Origin: Bipolaris cookei | Lineage: Eukaryota; Ascomycota; Dothideomycetes; Pleosporales; Pleosporaceae | Reading direction: 5' to 3' | Length of the DNA stretch: 64,000 bases | NCBI GenBank assembly: GCA_002286855.1 | Contig: NRSV01000005.1 | Location: 744,001 to 808,000 of the forward strand | Shown: piece after piece, positions 32,829-43,379 of the stretch | Layout: each line of letters begins with the position of its first letter | Position numbering within the stretch: the first letter of the stretch is position 1 | The notes under the pieces: generated by a model | Told to the model about the DNA's origin: nothing | Database searches by the model: none | What the model saw: the letters and a program-made list of their open reading frames with translations, nothing else | Position numbers and translations under genes: made by a program

Positions 32829-33497
32829 GGTGAGTACCTTGCCAACTCTTTCTCTCCAATATCTCGGATAGAGAACGGTCCTGATGACGTGTAATCCGAC
32901 AACGTCTAGCGTTGCTAAGTTGAGTCGGAGCAAGCCAATAACCAAGGATCAGTCCATTATGTTTCCCATGGTCCCTGAAACCAAGAAACCGAAAAACCAT
33001 GGCTTCCCTCGCCACCCGTACAAAATGCACAGGGATCGCCACTCACATGTCGTTCAAAGCCCCTGACCAACTCTCGTGCACATGTCATGTTCAATCTTTG
33101 TGTGCGTCCTGCAATACCCGCCAACTCCTCTAATCCAATCAGCCCCGCACGTTCAAATGCGGGATCCACACAAAGCTTGTCGACCTTCCTAAAAAGCTTG
33201 GCCTTGTGTATGCATGCAAGCCGCTTGTTCTAGCTATATGCCACGGGGGAATTATCGACATGTTAATTGGCTATGCTGATATTAGCACTACTGCAAGAAG
33301 TATTCCTGTACGGGCCGCTTGATGCAGTGTAACCAAAAAAAATATGGAAGAAAAAGACAGGCGGCGTCCGAATGTTCTTAAGATGTTTGTTGGGATCCGA
33401 GGCTACTCTTGGTAGTATTTCTAAGTAAGTATAGGTGTCCATAAATATGAAATAGCAAATTAAACCCTGACATACTTGACAGATCTACACTGTCACC
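32829..33497. other. Divergent intergenic region
   Basis: 669 bases between the multicopper oxidase and the acid phosphatase, transcribed in opposite directions. The phosphatase-proximal 200 bases are AT-rich. No specific element recognised. Confidence 0.45.
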
Positions 33498-34690
33498 ATG
33501 AGAACTCAGTTCATCCTCTCGCTGGCCCTCCTGAGCCCCGTTTCCGGCCAAATAACAGTTAAAGGCAAGGCATTCGACCGCATAGCTATAATATGGCTTG
33601 AAAATACAGACTATGATCTCGCAGCCGGCGATCCAAGCCTAGCATGGCTCGCGAAAAAGGGCATCAGTCTGACGAATTACTTCGCCGTCACACATCCCTC
33701 TATGCCCAACTATGCAGCTGCAATATCAGGCGATTACTACGGCATCAACCACGACAACATGGTCGCCATCCCATCTAACGTCTCCACGTTGGTTGATCTA
33801 CTAGAGGCCAAAGGAATCAGCTGGGGCGAGTACCAGGAGGACATGCCATCTGTTGGCTTCCAAGGAAAATCATATCCAAACCCCAAAACAGGAGCGAATA
33901 TGTATGTAAGGAAACACAATCCAGCCGTGTTATACGATTCAGTAGCGCAAAAGGCAGACCGGCTAGCCAAGATAAAGCCATTGACCATGTTTGAATCGGA
34001 CCTGGAAAACAACAAATTACCGCAGTGGATGTTCATCACCCCCAACATGACCAGCGACGGTGAGACCTCCATACACCCATGCCTTTTAGGTACCCGCCAG
34101 TAGCCATACTGACAAAAATCCCAGGTCACGACTCCACCGTCACAGTTGCAGGAACCTGGACCCGAACATTCCTCGAACCCCTACTAACAAACAAAACCTT
34201 CATGAACAACACCCTCATCCTCGTCACATTCGACGAAAACCACACCTACGGCAAGCAGAACCGCGTCGTGGGCATCTTGCTTGGAGACGCCGTGCCCGCG
34301 AGCCTCGTCGGCACAAACGACAACACGTATTACAATCACTACAGCGAGATTTCCACCGTGCAGGCAAACTGGGGTCTCGATACCCTGGGCCGCTGGGATG
34401 TAGGCGCCAACGTGTTCAAGTTTGTAGCTGCGAAGACGGGGGATGCAGTGCGAGCGTGGTCTGGCAAGGTGCCGCTAAGTAATATGTATTTCAATGCTTC
34501 GTATGCGGGTAGGCTGAACAACAAGAACACGTCTGTGCCGTGGCCGGTGCCGAATACGGATGCGGTGTATTCAGGGAGAAGCGTGCTGCCAGAGATTGCT
34601 AATGTGTGGGGGAAGCAGGTTGGTCGGTCCGCTTATACGACTGCGCTGGAGATTCCGGATGGGATGCATCCGGAGGCTGAGTTTAAATAG
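33498..34690 (+). CDS. Secreted acid phosphatase, phosphoesterase family (375 aa)
   Basis: Two exons, 33498-34059 and 34125-34690, encode 375 residues. A signal peptide covers the first 17-18 residues (MRTQFILSLALLSPVSG). The phosphoesterase motifs are IAIIWLENTDYD (metal and nucleophile region), NYFAVTHPSMPNYAAAISGDYYG and LVTFDENHTYGKQNRV. The intron lies in the SDG-HDST loop and its removal restores the expected TPNMTSDGHDSTV. The family (PF04185, Aspergillus extracellular acid phosphatases of the PhoA/Aph type) hydrolyses phosphomonoesters outside the cell. Several N-glycosylation sites are present. There is no anchor motif, so it is probably secreted or wall-associated. Phosphate-controlled expression is typical for the family; I saw no clear CACGTG box near the start. 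Confidence 0.92.
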
Positions 34691-34757
34691 TGGTATGTTT
34701 TAGTTGTATATACATGGGCTCATAGTCCAAGAAATTTTCCACCGCACCACTGGTACA

Positions 34758-35884
34758 TTACACAGCCCATTGACTGCGAGCCACAGCTTTGACGTCTTCT
34801 TTACTCTTCACATTCCTTCGTAGCACAGCACCCACAATCTGTATCCTACACACATTTGCATATGCGCCCTTTCCAATCTCCTCAGGCCACATATCTGGAT
34901 GCAAGATTGCATACTCGGCAAGCTCCCCATCTTCTACTTGTTTTAGCTTTTCCAAGAAAGCGTCGTGTCCAGGGTCGGCCGTCGGTATCGCGACACCTGT
35001 GTATACAACGATGACTCCGTTCGAACTCAAAAGTTTGATACCTTCTTCCACAATACGAATAGAGATGTCTAAACCGAATCCCGCGCCGCCATCTGCATAA
35101 ATAGGCAAATCTTTACCGTCAACACTAGAAGCTATGTACGGCGGATTGCTCACGATGAGATCAACACCTCTTCCCTTCATCTCCTCAGGCAAACAAGCAT
35201 ACAGATTTGACTCGGAGAAATCAACATGCACTCCTGTCAATTGCGCGTTGACACCGCCCAAGCTCAGTGCTTGAGGATTCAGATCCAGACCTAGCACTTT
35301 GGCCTGCGGGTACGTTCGTCCCATGTGGATCGCCCCTGCGCCGGATCCGCAGCATACATCGATGACTGAGCTTGGCGCTTGTGGGAGATGCCGCGGTAGG
35401 GTCTGCAGGAACGAAATGAAAAGATATGTGTCCGGACCGAAGAATACGGAGTCTGAGGAGGCGGGGAAAGAAGAGTGGATGTAGTAGAGCAAGGTGGTGT
35501 CAGAGTCGCGGTTTAGGGGATTTGGGAGGTAAAGGTTTGACACGCGGATGGTAGAGCGGTAGGTTTTGTTATTGTCTTGGACAATAATTGAAGCTTTGTA
35601 TAGTTGCTCGAAAATTGCATCGGGTATTATGGATTTGAGCGTTTCTCTGGGAGCGCGTTAGTCTCGTTTGAGATACGATTCTTGAAAGTGCGTGACGGAA
35701 CTTACCTTGTGCATGATAAATTCCACCCAAAGAAATCAGATGCAGTCTGAGCATCTTCTGTCGAGACATTTGAGCGTCTCCTTTGGACTACTCTGCCTTG
35801 AGTTTCTGGCGAAGGGCATACAAAGACATAGTTTGATTTCGCCAAATGTTGGGTGAGTGCCAGGAAAGCGGTCGATTCCGTCAT
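34758..35884 (-). CDS. NPPY-type SAM-dependent methyltransferase (355 aa)
   Basis: Two exons, 35884-35706 and 35646-34758, joined across a GTAAGT...CCAG intron, encode 355 residues. Motif I is SVIDVCCGSGAGAIHMG; motif II is KVLGLDLNPQAL; the catalytic motif IV is DLIVSNPPYIAS. This is the small methyltransferase (MTS/HemK-like) fold that acts on planar amide or exocyclic amino nitrogens (glutamine side chains, adenine or guanine). The first 110 residues (MTESTAFLALTQHL..., VVQRRRSN..., LKSIIPDAIFEQLYKASIIVQD) are fungus-specific. The splice adds SCTRETLKSII and links exon 1 to the frame with correct phase. The substrate is unknown. It ends 68 bases from the convergent phosphatase gene. Confidence 0.85.
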
Positions 35885-36538
35885 AATCGGTAGAATAATG
35901 CAATTGTTGTTCCGTGGAGGAATTTATAACGCAACTTGGGCAGAGGCGCGGCCGTGTTGTCTAGACCGAAGTGCGTGGTTAAAATGAATGGGATGCAGAC
36001 AGACACACTACGCCGCGGAGCGTAGGACGAGTCAATGTGACGTCGAGTTTCTATATTAGACCGCAATGACGAGGTTTACTTTTATCCTGTTCGTGTCTTG
36101 GCCTACGACAATGGAAAACCATTCTCGAACAGGCGATGCCGTACAGAGTAAATGCAGAAGGGGAGAATGCAAAGAGCCTCTGCTTTTTTTTGAGTGATAA
36201 TCGCGCTAACCCGGTGTAAAGATGCTAGTACGTACAAAACGGATAACGATGGTGGCAGAAATAGACATTTTGTGCATTGCGGGGTGCGTGCTGGCTAACC
36301 TCATGCCGTCTAGCTTACGATCGTATGGGTCCGTGATGATATTGACACGGCGGGTACCAGCTAAATTGTACACCGTCACCGTTGGCAGCATGATTTGCGC
36401 GGCGCATCTACCCGCAGATGGATTCTACGCCACATCTGGGCCGACTATGGAGAATAAATGTATAACATTCCCCGATGGCCAGCTTAAGGGTTCACTCGTA
36501 CTTGTGGACATTACATAACACAACACTGCCACGCCACA
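35885..36538. other. Divergent intergenic region
   Basis: 654 bases between two divergent genes. A short frame (36222-36518) has no plausible product. Nothing else seen. Confidence 0.4.
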
Positions 36539-38824
36539 ATGTATATTTTTCAAACAACCACGGCCGTTCTTATTGCATTCCTTGCGATTCTTGCATACAA
36601 TCAAGTTCGGAATCGTTTGGTGAGAAACTGGCCTAGGAGAAAAGACTTAGAAACACCACACAGTCCTATCAGACCTGTTGCCAGCGACATCAAGCCATCC
36701 ATTCCGGATCACGGTTTAAGCAAGTTTCTTGATTCCGTTGAACCTGATGTCACCGACGAAGATCTAGCGAGATTCAAGCAGCTCTACTACAAGCTACACA
36801 ATCTGGAGTATCACCCCGAAATTATACCCGAGTGTCGCGAACTGCTTTTAGAATTATTCTCATCAACAATTGCCGACGCAATCAAGGAACCGGACAACAC
36901 CATCCTATCTGTCGAGCGCTTTTCACCCGAAAGCTTGAAAGACTTTCTCGCAGCAAAAGATGCTGATGTCACTAACCGATGGGAGGAGTACCTCGCTCGG
37001 CGGCGGGGTGGAGAACCGCGTGAGATGTTCGGAGACAAAGAGGAGGCGAAATGGTGGCTAAAACAAGCTGCCCCTGTCAAATATGTTGATGGCGCTTGGC
37101 TTGGACACACTAACAAGATTAGCACACCGTTCAAGTACCGTCAGATTACCAAGAACGCTTGGCAAGTCATGTCAGAAGAACTGGGAGACGGGGATATTGC
37201 AAAGAACCATGTCCATGTCTATCGGGAGTTGATGAAAGACATTGATGCTAGGCTACCTGAGGCCGATTCGCAAGATTTCATTCATCCCCGCCATGGATTG
37301 AACGAAGTGCGTTGCTGGAAAGCCGCTATGGCTCAGCTCGCCATATCGCTTTTCCCACATGATTTTCTACCCGAGGCCCTGGGTTTCAACATGGCGTATG
37401 AGAGTCTACCTCTCCATCTACTCAAGACTGTCAAGGAACTCCGTGAACTACGTCTGAACCCGTATTATTTCGAACTCCACATATCTATTGACAATGCAGA
37501 CTCGGGTCATGCTGCCATGGCCATGGCTGCAGTGTCAAACTACATAAGATTAGTAGCAGAGGACCAAGGCGAAGAAGCAGCCCATGTTGCTTGGAGACGT
37601 GTACAAGCTGGTTATGTTCTTGCCGAGGGCTTACCTACAACACCCGAGAGTCTGTTACTCAAGTCAAAAGTCGAGGAACCGTTCCCCCGTACCGACACAG
37701 AAGCCCAAGTGGTGGCCATCTTTGCAGCCAAAAGCTCCGTCGCCCACAAGATCCACTGCAACAGTCGTCTTAAAATTGGCAGGCGCTCCCTCATATGTTG
37801 GCTAGAACCAAACGCCTTCAAAAACCCAACATGGCAGCGAGACTTCCTCCACGACCTCAGCAACTGTAAACCCTGGGTAATCAAAGGCCACAGCGCCCAA
37901 AGCCGGCTCATCAAAGAACTCTCCTGGGAAGGCAAGATGTTCGGCAGCTTCACAGAAAACGAAGTGGGCATCGTCTCCGCCTGGATCAACGAGCTCGCTC
38001 ACCCGTTAGTAGCAGTCGTAGCTTTGGACCTCGACGCAGAAAAAAAAGTCTACTGGGACTTTACCGGCCAAATCTCCGAACCCGATGATAACAATCCCGA
38101 GTTGCGTGCAGAGCGCTTGGACATTCTTACCCACTACCCGGTTTTTCGCCCGCAGGAGCATCTCACGGCTCTTGCTGCGCACCTATCGAGCGATCTTGCG
38201 ATCGACTGCGTACCGAAGCTCGAATTTAGTAAATTGCATCTAGCCAGTCTGCTATCCCTATGGTTCGCGTCGCCGGCGCTGCTAGAGGGCCTACCGGCCG
38301 TGCCTGTTCGCGCTGCGAACACGTTTGGATCTGCTGTTGTTCGTGTTCTGCGGGCTCAAGCTGGGTTTAGCGCCGAAGGCGCGGGTGTAGCTGGCATGGA
38401 TGAGGTCCACCGAACTGATGATGGTGAAGCGGTTGGCATCGTGGAGCTTGGCTTGGAATTGTGCCGTAATGCAGGCATCCAGCAGCCGTGTAATTTGCGC
38501 AAGGCAGTGTCGCTTGGCGAGCCTGAGTCAGCTGCTTTTGCGGAATGGATGGTTGCGACGAGTATGCGATGGCTCGTGCATCGGGATGCCCTTGTTGGTA
38601 TGACTTGGGCGTTTATGGAACTACACGAAGCCTGGGCGCAGTGCAAAGGAGAGGTCACGTTGTTATCTGCCAAGAGCATGTCGATCTTGCAGGAGATTGC
38701 GATTAGAGAGAGGAAGAGTCTGGAAGTGTGTAGGAGCGAGATATACCAGCATAAGCAGCGTTGGGCGGATTTTCTCCAAGGGGTTGCAATAGGTCGGCGA
38801 GCTATCGAGTCATGTTTCACATAA
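36539..38824 (+). CDS. Membrane-anchored haem-oxygenase-like diiron protein (761 aa)
   Basis: A single exon of 761 residues. The N-terminus carries one membrane helix (residues 5-22, QTTTAVLIAFLAILAY). Residues about 75-345 form a helical domain with the signature of the iron-containing redox enzyme family (Haem_oxygenas_2, PF14518): EELGDGDIAKNHVHVYRELM (213-232) and FELHISIDNADSGHAAMAM (311-329), which supply candidate metal ligands E214, H224, E312, D318 and H324. Bacterial relatives (UndA, BesC, SznF) use a dinuclear iron site with O2. The C-terminal 400 residues include RSLICWLEPNAFKNPTWQRDFL and PWVIKGHSAQSRLIKELSWEGKMFG and match no fold I recognise. The substrate is unknown. It lies between an NPPY methyltransferase and a GH62 gene, with no clear biosynthetic cluster. 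Confidence 0.82.
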   Translation: MYIFQTTTAVLIAFLAILAYNQVRNRLVRNWPRRKDLETPHSPIRPVASDIKPSIPDHGLSKFLDSVEPDVTDEDLARFKQLYYKLHNLEYHPEIIPECRELLLELFSSTIADAIKEPDNTILSVERFSPESLKDFLAAKDADVTNRWEEYLARRRGGEPREMFGDKEEAKWWLKQAAPVKYVDGAWLGHTNKISTPFKYRQITKNAWQVMSEELGDGDIAKNHVHVYRELMKDIDARLPEADSQDFIHPRHGLNEVRCWKAAMAQLAISLFPHDFLPEALGFNMAYESLPLHLLKTVKELRELRLNPYYFELHISIDNADSGHAAMAMAAVSNYIRLVAEDQGEEAAHVAWRRVQAGYVLAEGLPTTPESLLLKSKVEEPFPRTDTEAQVVAIFAAKSSVAHKIHCNSRLKIGRRSLICWLEPNAFKNPTWQRDFLHDLSNCKPWVIKGHSAQSRLIKELSWEGKMFGSFTENEVGIVSAWINELAHPLVAVVALDLDAEKKVYWDFTGQISEPDDNNPELRAERLDILTHYPVFRPQEHLTALAAHLSSDLAIDCVPKLEFSKLHLASLLSLWFASPALLEGLPAVPVRAANTFGSAVVRVLRAQAGFSAEGAGVAGMDEVHRTDDGEAVGIVELGLELCRNAGIQQPCNLRKAVSLGEPESAAFAEWMVATSMRWLVHRDALVGMTWAFMELHEAWAQCKGEVTLLSAKSMSILQEIAIRERKSLEVCRSEIYQHKQRWADFLQGVAIGRRAIESCFT

Positions 38825-39035
38825 GAGGAAGAAGTCACTCAGAGGTAAGATGGATGGGGTTTTTCGAGATAAATTAAAGAACCAATTTATACCTCGCGCA
38901 ATGCCAAAGAACCAAAGCCAGTGGCCCAAAACAATATGTATACGAATTCCACCACAAACAGAGCTATATACAATCTCCCACACAAAAATTCATTTACAAT
39001 GAAGGTACCTCGCAAGGAGCCGAGCAAAAAGCGCT

Positions 39036-40013
39036 CTACTTCTTGAGAGTAAGGAGACCGGGCCTGTAGGGGAGGCGGTCGTAGTCGCCACCAGAGTTGG
39101 GGGCACGACCCTGGTACAACAGCTGCAGGTTGCAAGGGTCGACAGTCATGGTCTCGTCGTTGGTGACCTTGACAAGGTCACCGTGGGAGATGTCGTTGGT
39201 CCAGGTGGCACCGCTGTTGGCCTTGCCAGCGAAGGGGTTGCTCTCGGTGGCAGCGTTGGGGGTCCAGCTGCCGCCGAGGCTGGTGGCAGTGAAAGAGCGG
39301 AAGTAACGGCCGCCAGAGCCAACAGCCTCAACGATCATGAGGTAACCGCCGCCCTTGACAGTGTAGACCTGAACAGCCTCGAAGAGGTTGTTGGTGGTGT
39401 CACTCATGACGACGGTGGAGGCAGTGCCGAAGCTGCCAGGGAAGTTGTTCTTGGACATGCTGGAACGGTAGATCTTACCGTTGTCACCGGCAAAGAAGAG
39501 GTACATGGTGGTGGCGTCACCAATCACAGTCTGATCAATGGCTCCAGTGCTGCTGCCGGTGATCTTGCCGGTGAAGAGAGGCTGAACGGCACCCCAGCTG
39601 TTGGGGTTGGTGGGGTCGCTGGAAGTCCTGTAGGAGAAGGTGGTAGGTCCCCACTGGTAGGCCAAGATCCAGATGTTCTTGGGAGCGAAGCGGAAGAGGG
39701 TAGGGGCAACAGCAGTGAAGGGGGTGGCAATCTGGGAGGCAGATGCCATGTCACTGAAGTTGGTGAAGGGGCTGAAGGCCATGGATCCATACTTGGATCC
39801 AGTGTCATGGTCGGTAGCATAGACAATGTGCTTGCCGTTAAGACTGGAGATGGTGAAATCCTTCAAGTTGACCCATCCGGACTTGGGCTGGGCAAGAGCG
39901 CCGGTGGAGGTCCACTTGTAAGAGGTGGGAAGCTTGCAGCTCTGGGCAGAAGCAGTGGAGGCAAGGAAGGCGATGGCAGCAGCCGAGAAGCTAAGGTCGG
40001 TGACGAAACGCAT
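39036..40013 (-). CDS. Secreted GH62 alpha-L-arabinofuranosidase (325 aa)
   Basis: A single exon of 325 residues. The signal peptide is residues 1-23 (...AIAFLASTASA). The mature enzyme starts QSCKLPTSYKW without a carbohydrate-binding module. The five-bladed propeller signatures of GH62 are present: WVNLKDFT with the likely general base D52, GAIDQTVIGD with D160, and NLFEAVQVY with the likely general acid E212, plus DISHGDLVK and the terminal YDRLPYRPGLLT. The enzyme removes arabinose side chains from arabinoxylan outside the cell, a plant cell-wall-degrading role. Codon use is strongly C-biased at third positions, unlike its neighbours, which fits high expression and also creates a long antisense open frame. 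Family length is normal and no key residue is missing. Confidence 0.94.
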   Translation of the reverse strand: MRFVTDLSFSAAAIAFLASTASAQSCKLPTSYKWTSTGALAQPKSGWVNLKDFTISSLNGKHIVYATDHDTGSKYGSMAFSPFTNFSDMASASQIATPFTAVAPTLFRFAPKNIWILAYQWGPTTFSYRTSSDPTNPNSWGAVQPLFTGKITGSSTGAIDQTVIGDATTMYLFFAGDNGKIYRSSMSKNNFPGSFGTASTVVMSDTTNNLFEAVQVYTVKGGGYLMIVEAVGSGGRYFRSFTATSLGGSWTPNAATESNPFAGKANSGATWTNDISHGDLVKVTNDETMTVDPCNLQLLYQGRAPNSGGDYDRLPYRPGLLTLKK

Positions 40014-40045
40014 GTTTGGTTTTTTGGAGGGGTTTGAAAGTTTGT

Positions 40046-40132
40046 TGAATGAATGAATAAATGAATGAATGAATGTAGTTGTTTGCGGGCTGGATGATTA
40101 TTAGGACGAGGGCACGTATAAGATACTTATAC
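40046..40132 (-). promoter_or_regulatory. GH62 core promoter: TATA within a palindrome, ATGA repeats
   Basis: Positions 40116-40132 read GTATAAG-ATA-CTTATAC, a perfect palindrome that places a TATAAG box on both strands; on the minus strand it lies about 115 bases before the ATG at 40013. Between it and the ATG is a GAAT/AAAT tetranucleotide repeat (about 40046-40076) in the leader. I saw no XlnR-type GGCTAA box within 100 bases. Confidence 0.45.
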
Positions 40133-40140
40133 CTCGAGCG

Positions 40141-43100
40141 ATGCTGTCGGGCCTACGAATCAGAAAGCATGTCGCGGATTACGCCTTGCCCACATACCAC
40201 CCGAGGGTTGGCCGATTTGGGACTGGGCTCGGGAACACAGATTCCCTGAGCGTGGAAATTGATCATCCACATCATGCGTCTACTCTCGGTATGGCATATT
40301 GTTCCGTTGTTATGGGTATATTAAATTACATGATGTTTCAAGGGAATTGACACGACTGCACGGACGGGAATTCTCCGTAATGCGGGGAACACACGGCAAA
40401 GCGCACGCAGTGCTGCAGAAACAAGTGAGGCTGGGCGATTCCTTAATCTACTACTATATGCATGCTTAAATCCTAATGCAAGTATGTGCTGCACCCCGTT
40501 CGCCTAACCCATTGGCTTGGCGACTATGTTTTGACGTCGACATCGATTCGTCTGGTCTACGACCGGCCGACTACCAACACTCTGCCAACATGCTGCCAAC
40601 ATGCTGCCAATAGCCCGGGTTGGGACCCTTGCGCTGAGCAGAGAAACTGGCCCTGCTGTGCTGATTGCCAGGCCCAAATCTCGGCGCTATTGCTCCAACA
40701 AGTCCCACCGGGTGTTTACCAGAATTCGTGAGTATTCCTATCAGATGCTAGTCCCCACTAGAGCGAAACGTCAACACGCGATGAAACGCCCGGTGGCCGG
40801 AATCTAGAAGCATGGGTGCCAGTGGCGCAAAAGTGCCACCAGTCGAAGGGCTGCCTTCGCTGCGCCCGCAAGTCAAGACTTGGACTTAGCGGGTTTGAGG
40901 TTTGGCATTGCTTGATTGATGGCGCATGGACAGCTAGGGGACGAGAAATTGTCCCTACACCTACGTCAACTCTGCCCTGCGCCTTAATCACGCAAGCCAA
41001 AAAACCACGATTATCGTGCTACAGCCAGGAGCCGCAGCCCAGCCAGCGGGACCGAATGCGAGCCGCCCAGTGGACGCGTATCCGCATTTACGAAAACTGT
41101 AACTGACGCAACACAGTCCAGCCATAAGCAAGGGGACTTTGCCACTAAGCACACTCAACTCCACTAAGCAACATTCACTGTCAATGACCAAGGAAACACG
41201 TGGGAGGAGGGTCAGATTCTAGATCGACTCGCGGAATTTGTTCGGCCGCACAGATTAAGAAGTAGCGGTAACCACAGCGCTTGGATTGTGCGCAATAGCC
41301 TTGCCAAGGCGGCTTTGAGCGTTGCCAATGTAACTCGGCCCACCTACCAAGCCCATATCCAAGGAGGGTGCTGGATAAAAGATGCTCAAAAATGCTAGTT
41401 GCACACCGGCTTCGTCTCCCAAGGGCGAATTCTTGCCGCCCAAGCAACATTAAACAGTACGTACACAGTAACTTGGGCCCATTGACCCCTGGTCAAAGTG
41501 AGCCCGTATCAATCTTTGGTAATCCATCAAATCTTGAATCTTCAACTTTTCCACACACCGCTTGGTACATCTCCACTATTACACCGGTAGAAGACTACTG
41601 ATAAATCTTCCGGAATTCGCCCGCCAATGGCCGGCGTGCGAGGTGGGGGGGGATGTGGATTCTCTCTATCCGGGGGTTTCTCCACGCCGGCTTTTGAACA
41701 TCGCAAAGCTAGTAAGTAGGTGCTGGGCGCCCAGAATACGAGTGGGACCCCGAAAACTAAGAGAGCAGCTCCTAAGAGATAAGGATGAAAATCCTCGATG
41801 GCGGTATGATGCCCCATGGGGCAGTGCCATGGTAAGCTTAGATGCATGCACTCCTAATTCCTTCTAGCTGCGTGATAATGCTAGATTCCCGATACATGCG
41901 CTATATACGCTGGATATGAGTGATTATTTCCGACTGGGGGATTTAGTCCTTCCATCTTGGTTATTAGTTCATTTTATTTGCTAGCCATTTATGCAGTATC
42001 TGAGTTGTGATTCTTCTTTCTCCATAGCTTTTCTTCATTGCAGACTAAAATCCGGCTAAGATGGACTAACACAACATCTGAGGTTCAACCGAAAACAACA
42101 TGGAGTGAACAATTCTTGTTCCGATCATTCTGACAAATGTTTCTGTTCCTGACTCGAGCTTCGTCGTCTACGTTAAACAAACCATCGCTAACAGTGTAGC
42201 ATCTCTACCGACCCGCTACCAAACTAGCCTTGAAAATACTTAGAGCAACCTATTAATAGGCGCCTTATACGCACTAGCTATACATAATAGTGCGTGCATC
42301 ATAGGAACGCCAAACAATTTCCTGGTGCGTCACGAACGCTATTCTAGAATATCCACTGCCAAGACCCCCGGTGACATGCGTGCACGTGACACGGACTCTC
42401 GTGTCCAAAACATTTGTAACAGCTGATGTTACAAAAAAGACTGGCAACCGATGGAAACGGGCCAGTAAGCACCTAAGACTTTATTTGTGGATTACGCGGA
42501 TGTGTCCTGACGTTTGTCGTCGTTCTGTAACGATCTGTAACATGTAGCTTATATTTAAACTTTTTTGTTATCCCGCGACCAGCCAAAGTTTAAATGACAC
42601 CGGCTGGCTGGCACCAAACCAACCACCGAGGTTTTCGCATAGGGTTGCTCGGGACGACTGGGAGGTCCCTGGTGTACTCACGTTTTTGTTCCTGGATTCA
42701 CAAGCTGTGATATAGACATGGTATGGCTAACTATAGCCTGGAAGAATTCTGATTCATTGTAGCGGTGGATATGCCCGTTTGGGTAATTTAGATATTGCTT
42801 ACTATACAGCGGTGGTGTGATGTCTTCATTTGCAACGTACGTCCTAATTATTAAGTAGGTATCCACAAAGTGCACTGATCGCAGAATAAGCTCCATCAAG
42901 CAATGTGTGCAAGGGCCCTGGCGCACTTGGATCCATTTTGTAACTACTTCAAACCAAAAGAATCGCCGTTGAGGGTTCAGTAATTGCATATGCAAGTATG
43001 ATGCCATGAAGCCCTTGCTGGGAGTGCATGTCGCATTCGAGAAGGTTTAGCATGACCCTTGATCTTTAATGTTCTAAAAGAATCCAAGATGAGTCCGCTC

Positions 43101-43379
43101 AGTACAATGAGTTTTGCCACTCCTATCGGTCAAACTGATCCTTCGCTGGTGGGAAAATTTCCCCGAACTTCATGGGTATGCGCAAGCTAGAAGTAATGCC
43201 TCAGATATAATTAATAGGAGATCTGAAACACAATGAGCGTATGCACATACTGATGATTGTGTGTTCTCTTATATCGCAGTGCCTGTCTCATCACCAATGA
43301 GGATAGTGACTTTTGCGTGTCCAATATACACGGTTTCCAGTTACTTGTGGTCAATGTGGTCATGTAAGTTTCCACCTAT
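40141..43379. other. Gene-poor region, no intact gene
   Basis: About 3.2 kb with no convincing coding sequence. Open frames of about 60-100 codons at 40486-41106, 41181-41450 and 41542-41867 have no recognisable domain. Features seen are three 11-base direct repeats (TGCCAACATGC, about 40582-40610), adjacent hairpins at 40822-40859 and a palindrome TTTGTAACA...TGTTACAAA near 42412-42435. The part after 41870 is AT-richer. Decayed mobile-element DNA is possible, but no transposase or reverse transcriptase motif is visible. Confidence 0.4.

Noticed and set aside
39183..40037. 284-codon open frame antisense to the GH62 gene
   Set aside because: It is a by-product of strong C/G third-position bias in the real gene; composition is Gly/Glu/Val/Ala-biased with no domain.
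40816..41867. Possible degenerate transposase or zinc-cluster remnant in short frames
   Set aside because: Cysteine spacing does not fit Zn2Cys6 and no DDE or reverse-transcriptase motif can be read.
41870..43300. Repeat-induced point mutation island
   Set aside because: The region is only moderately AT-rich and I saw no dense TpA excess or mutated repeat copies by eye; a dinucleotide index calculation would be needed.
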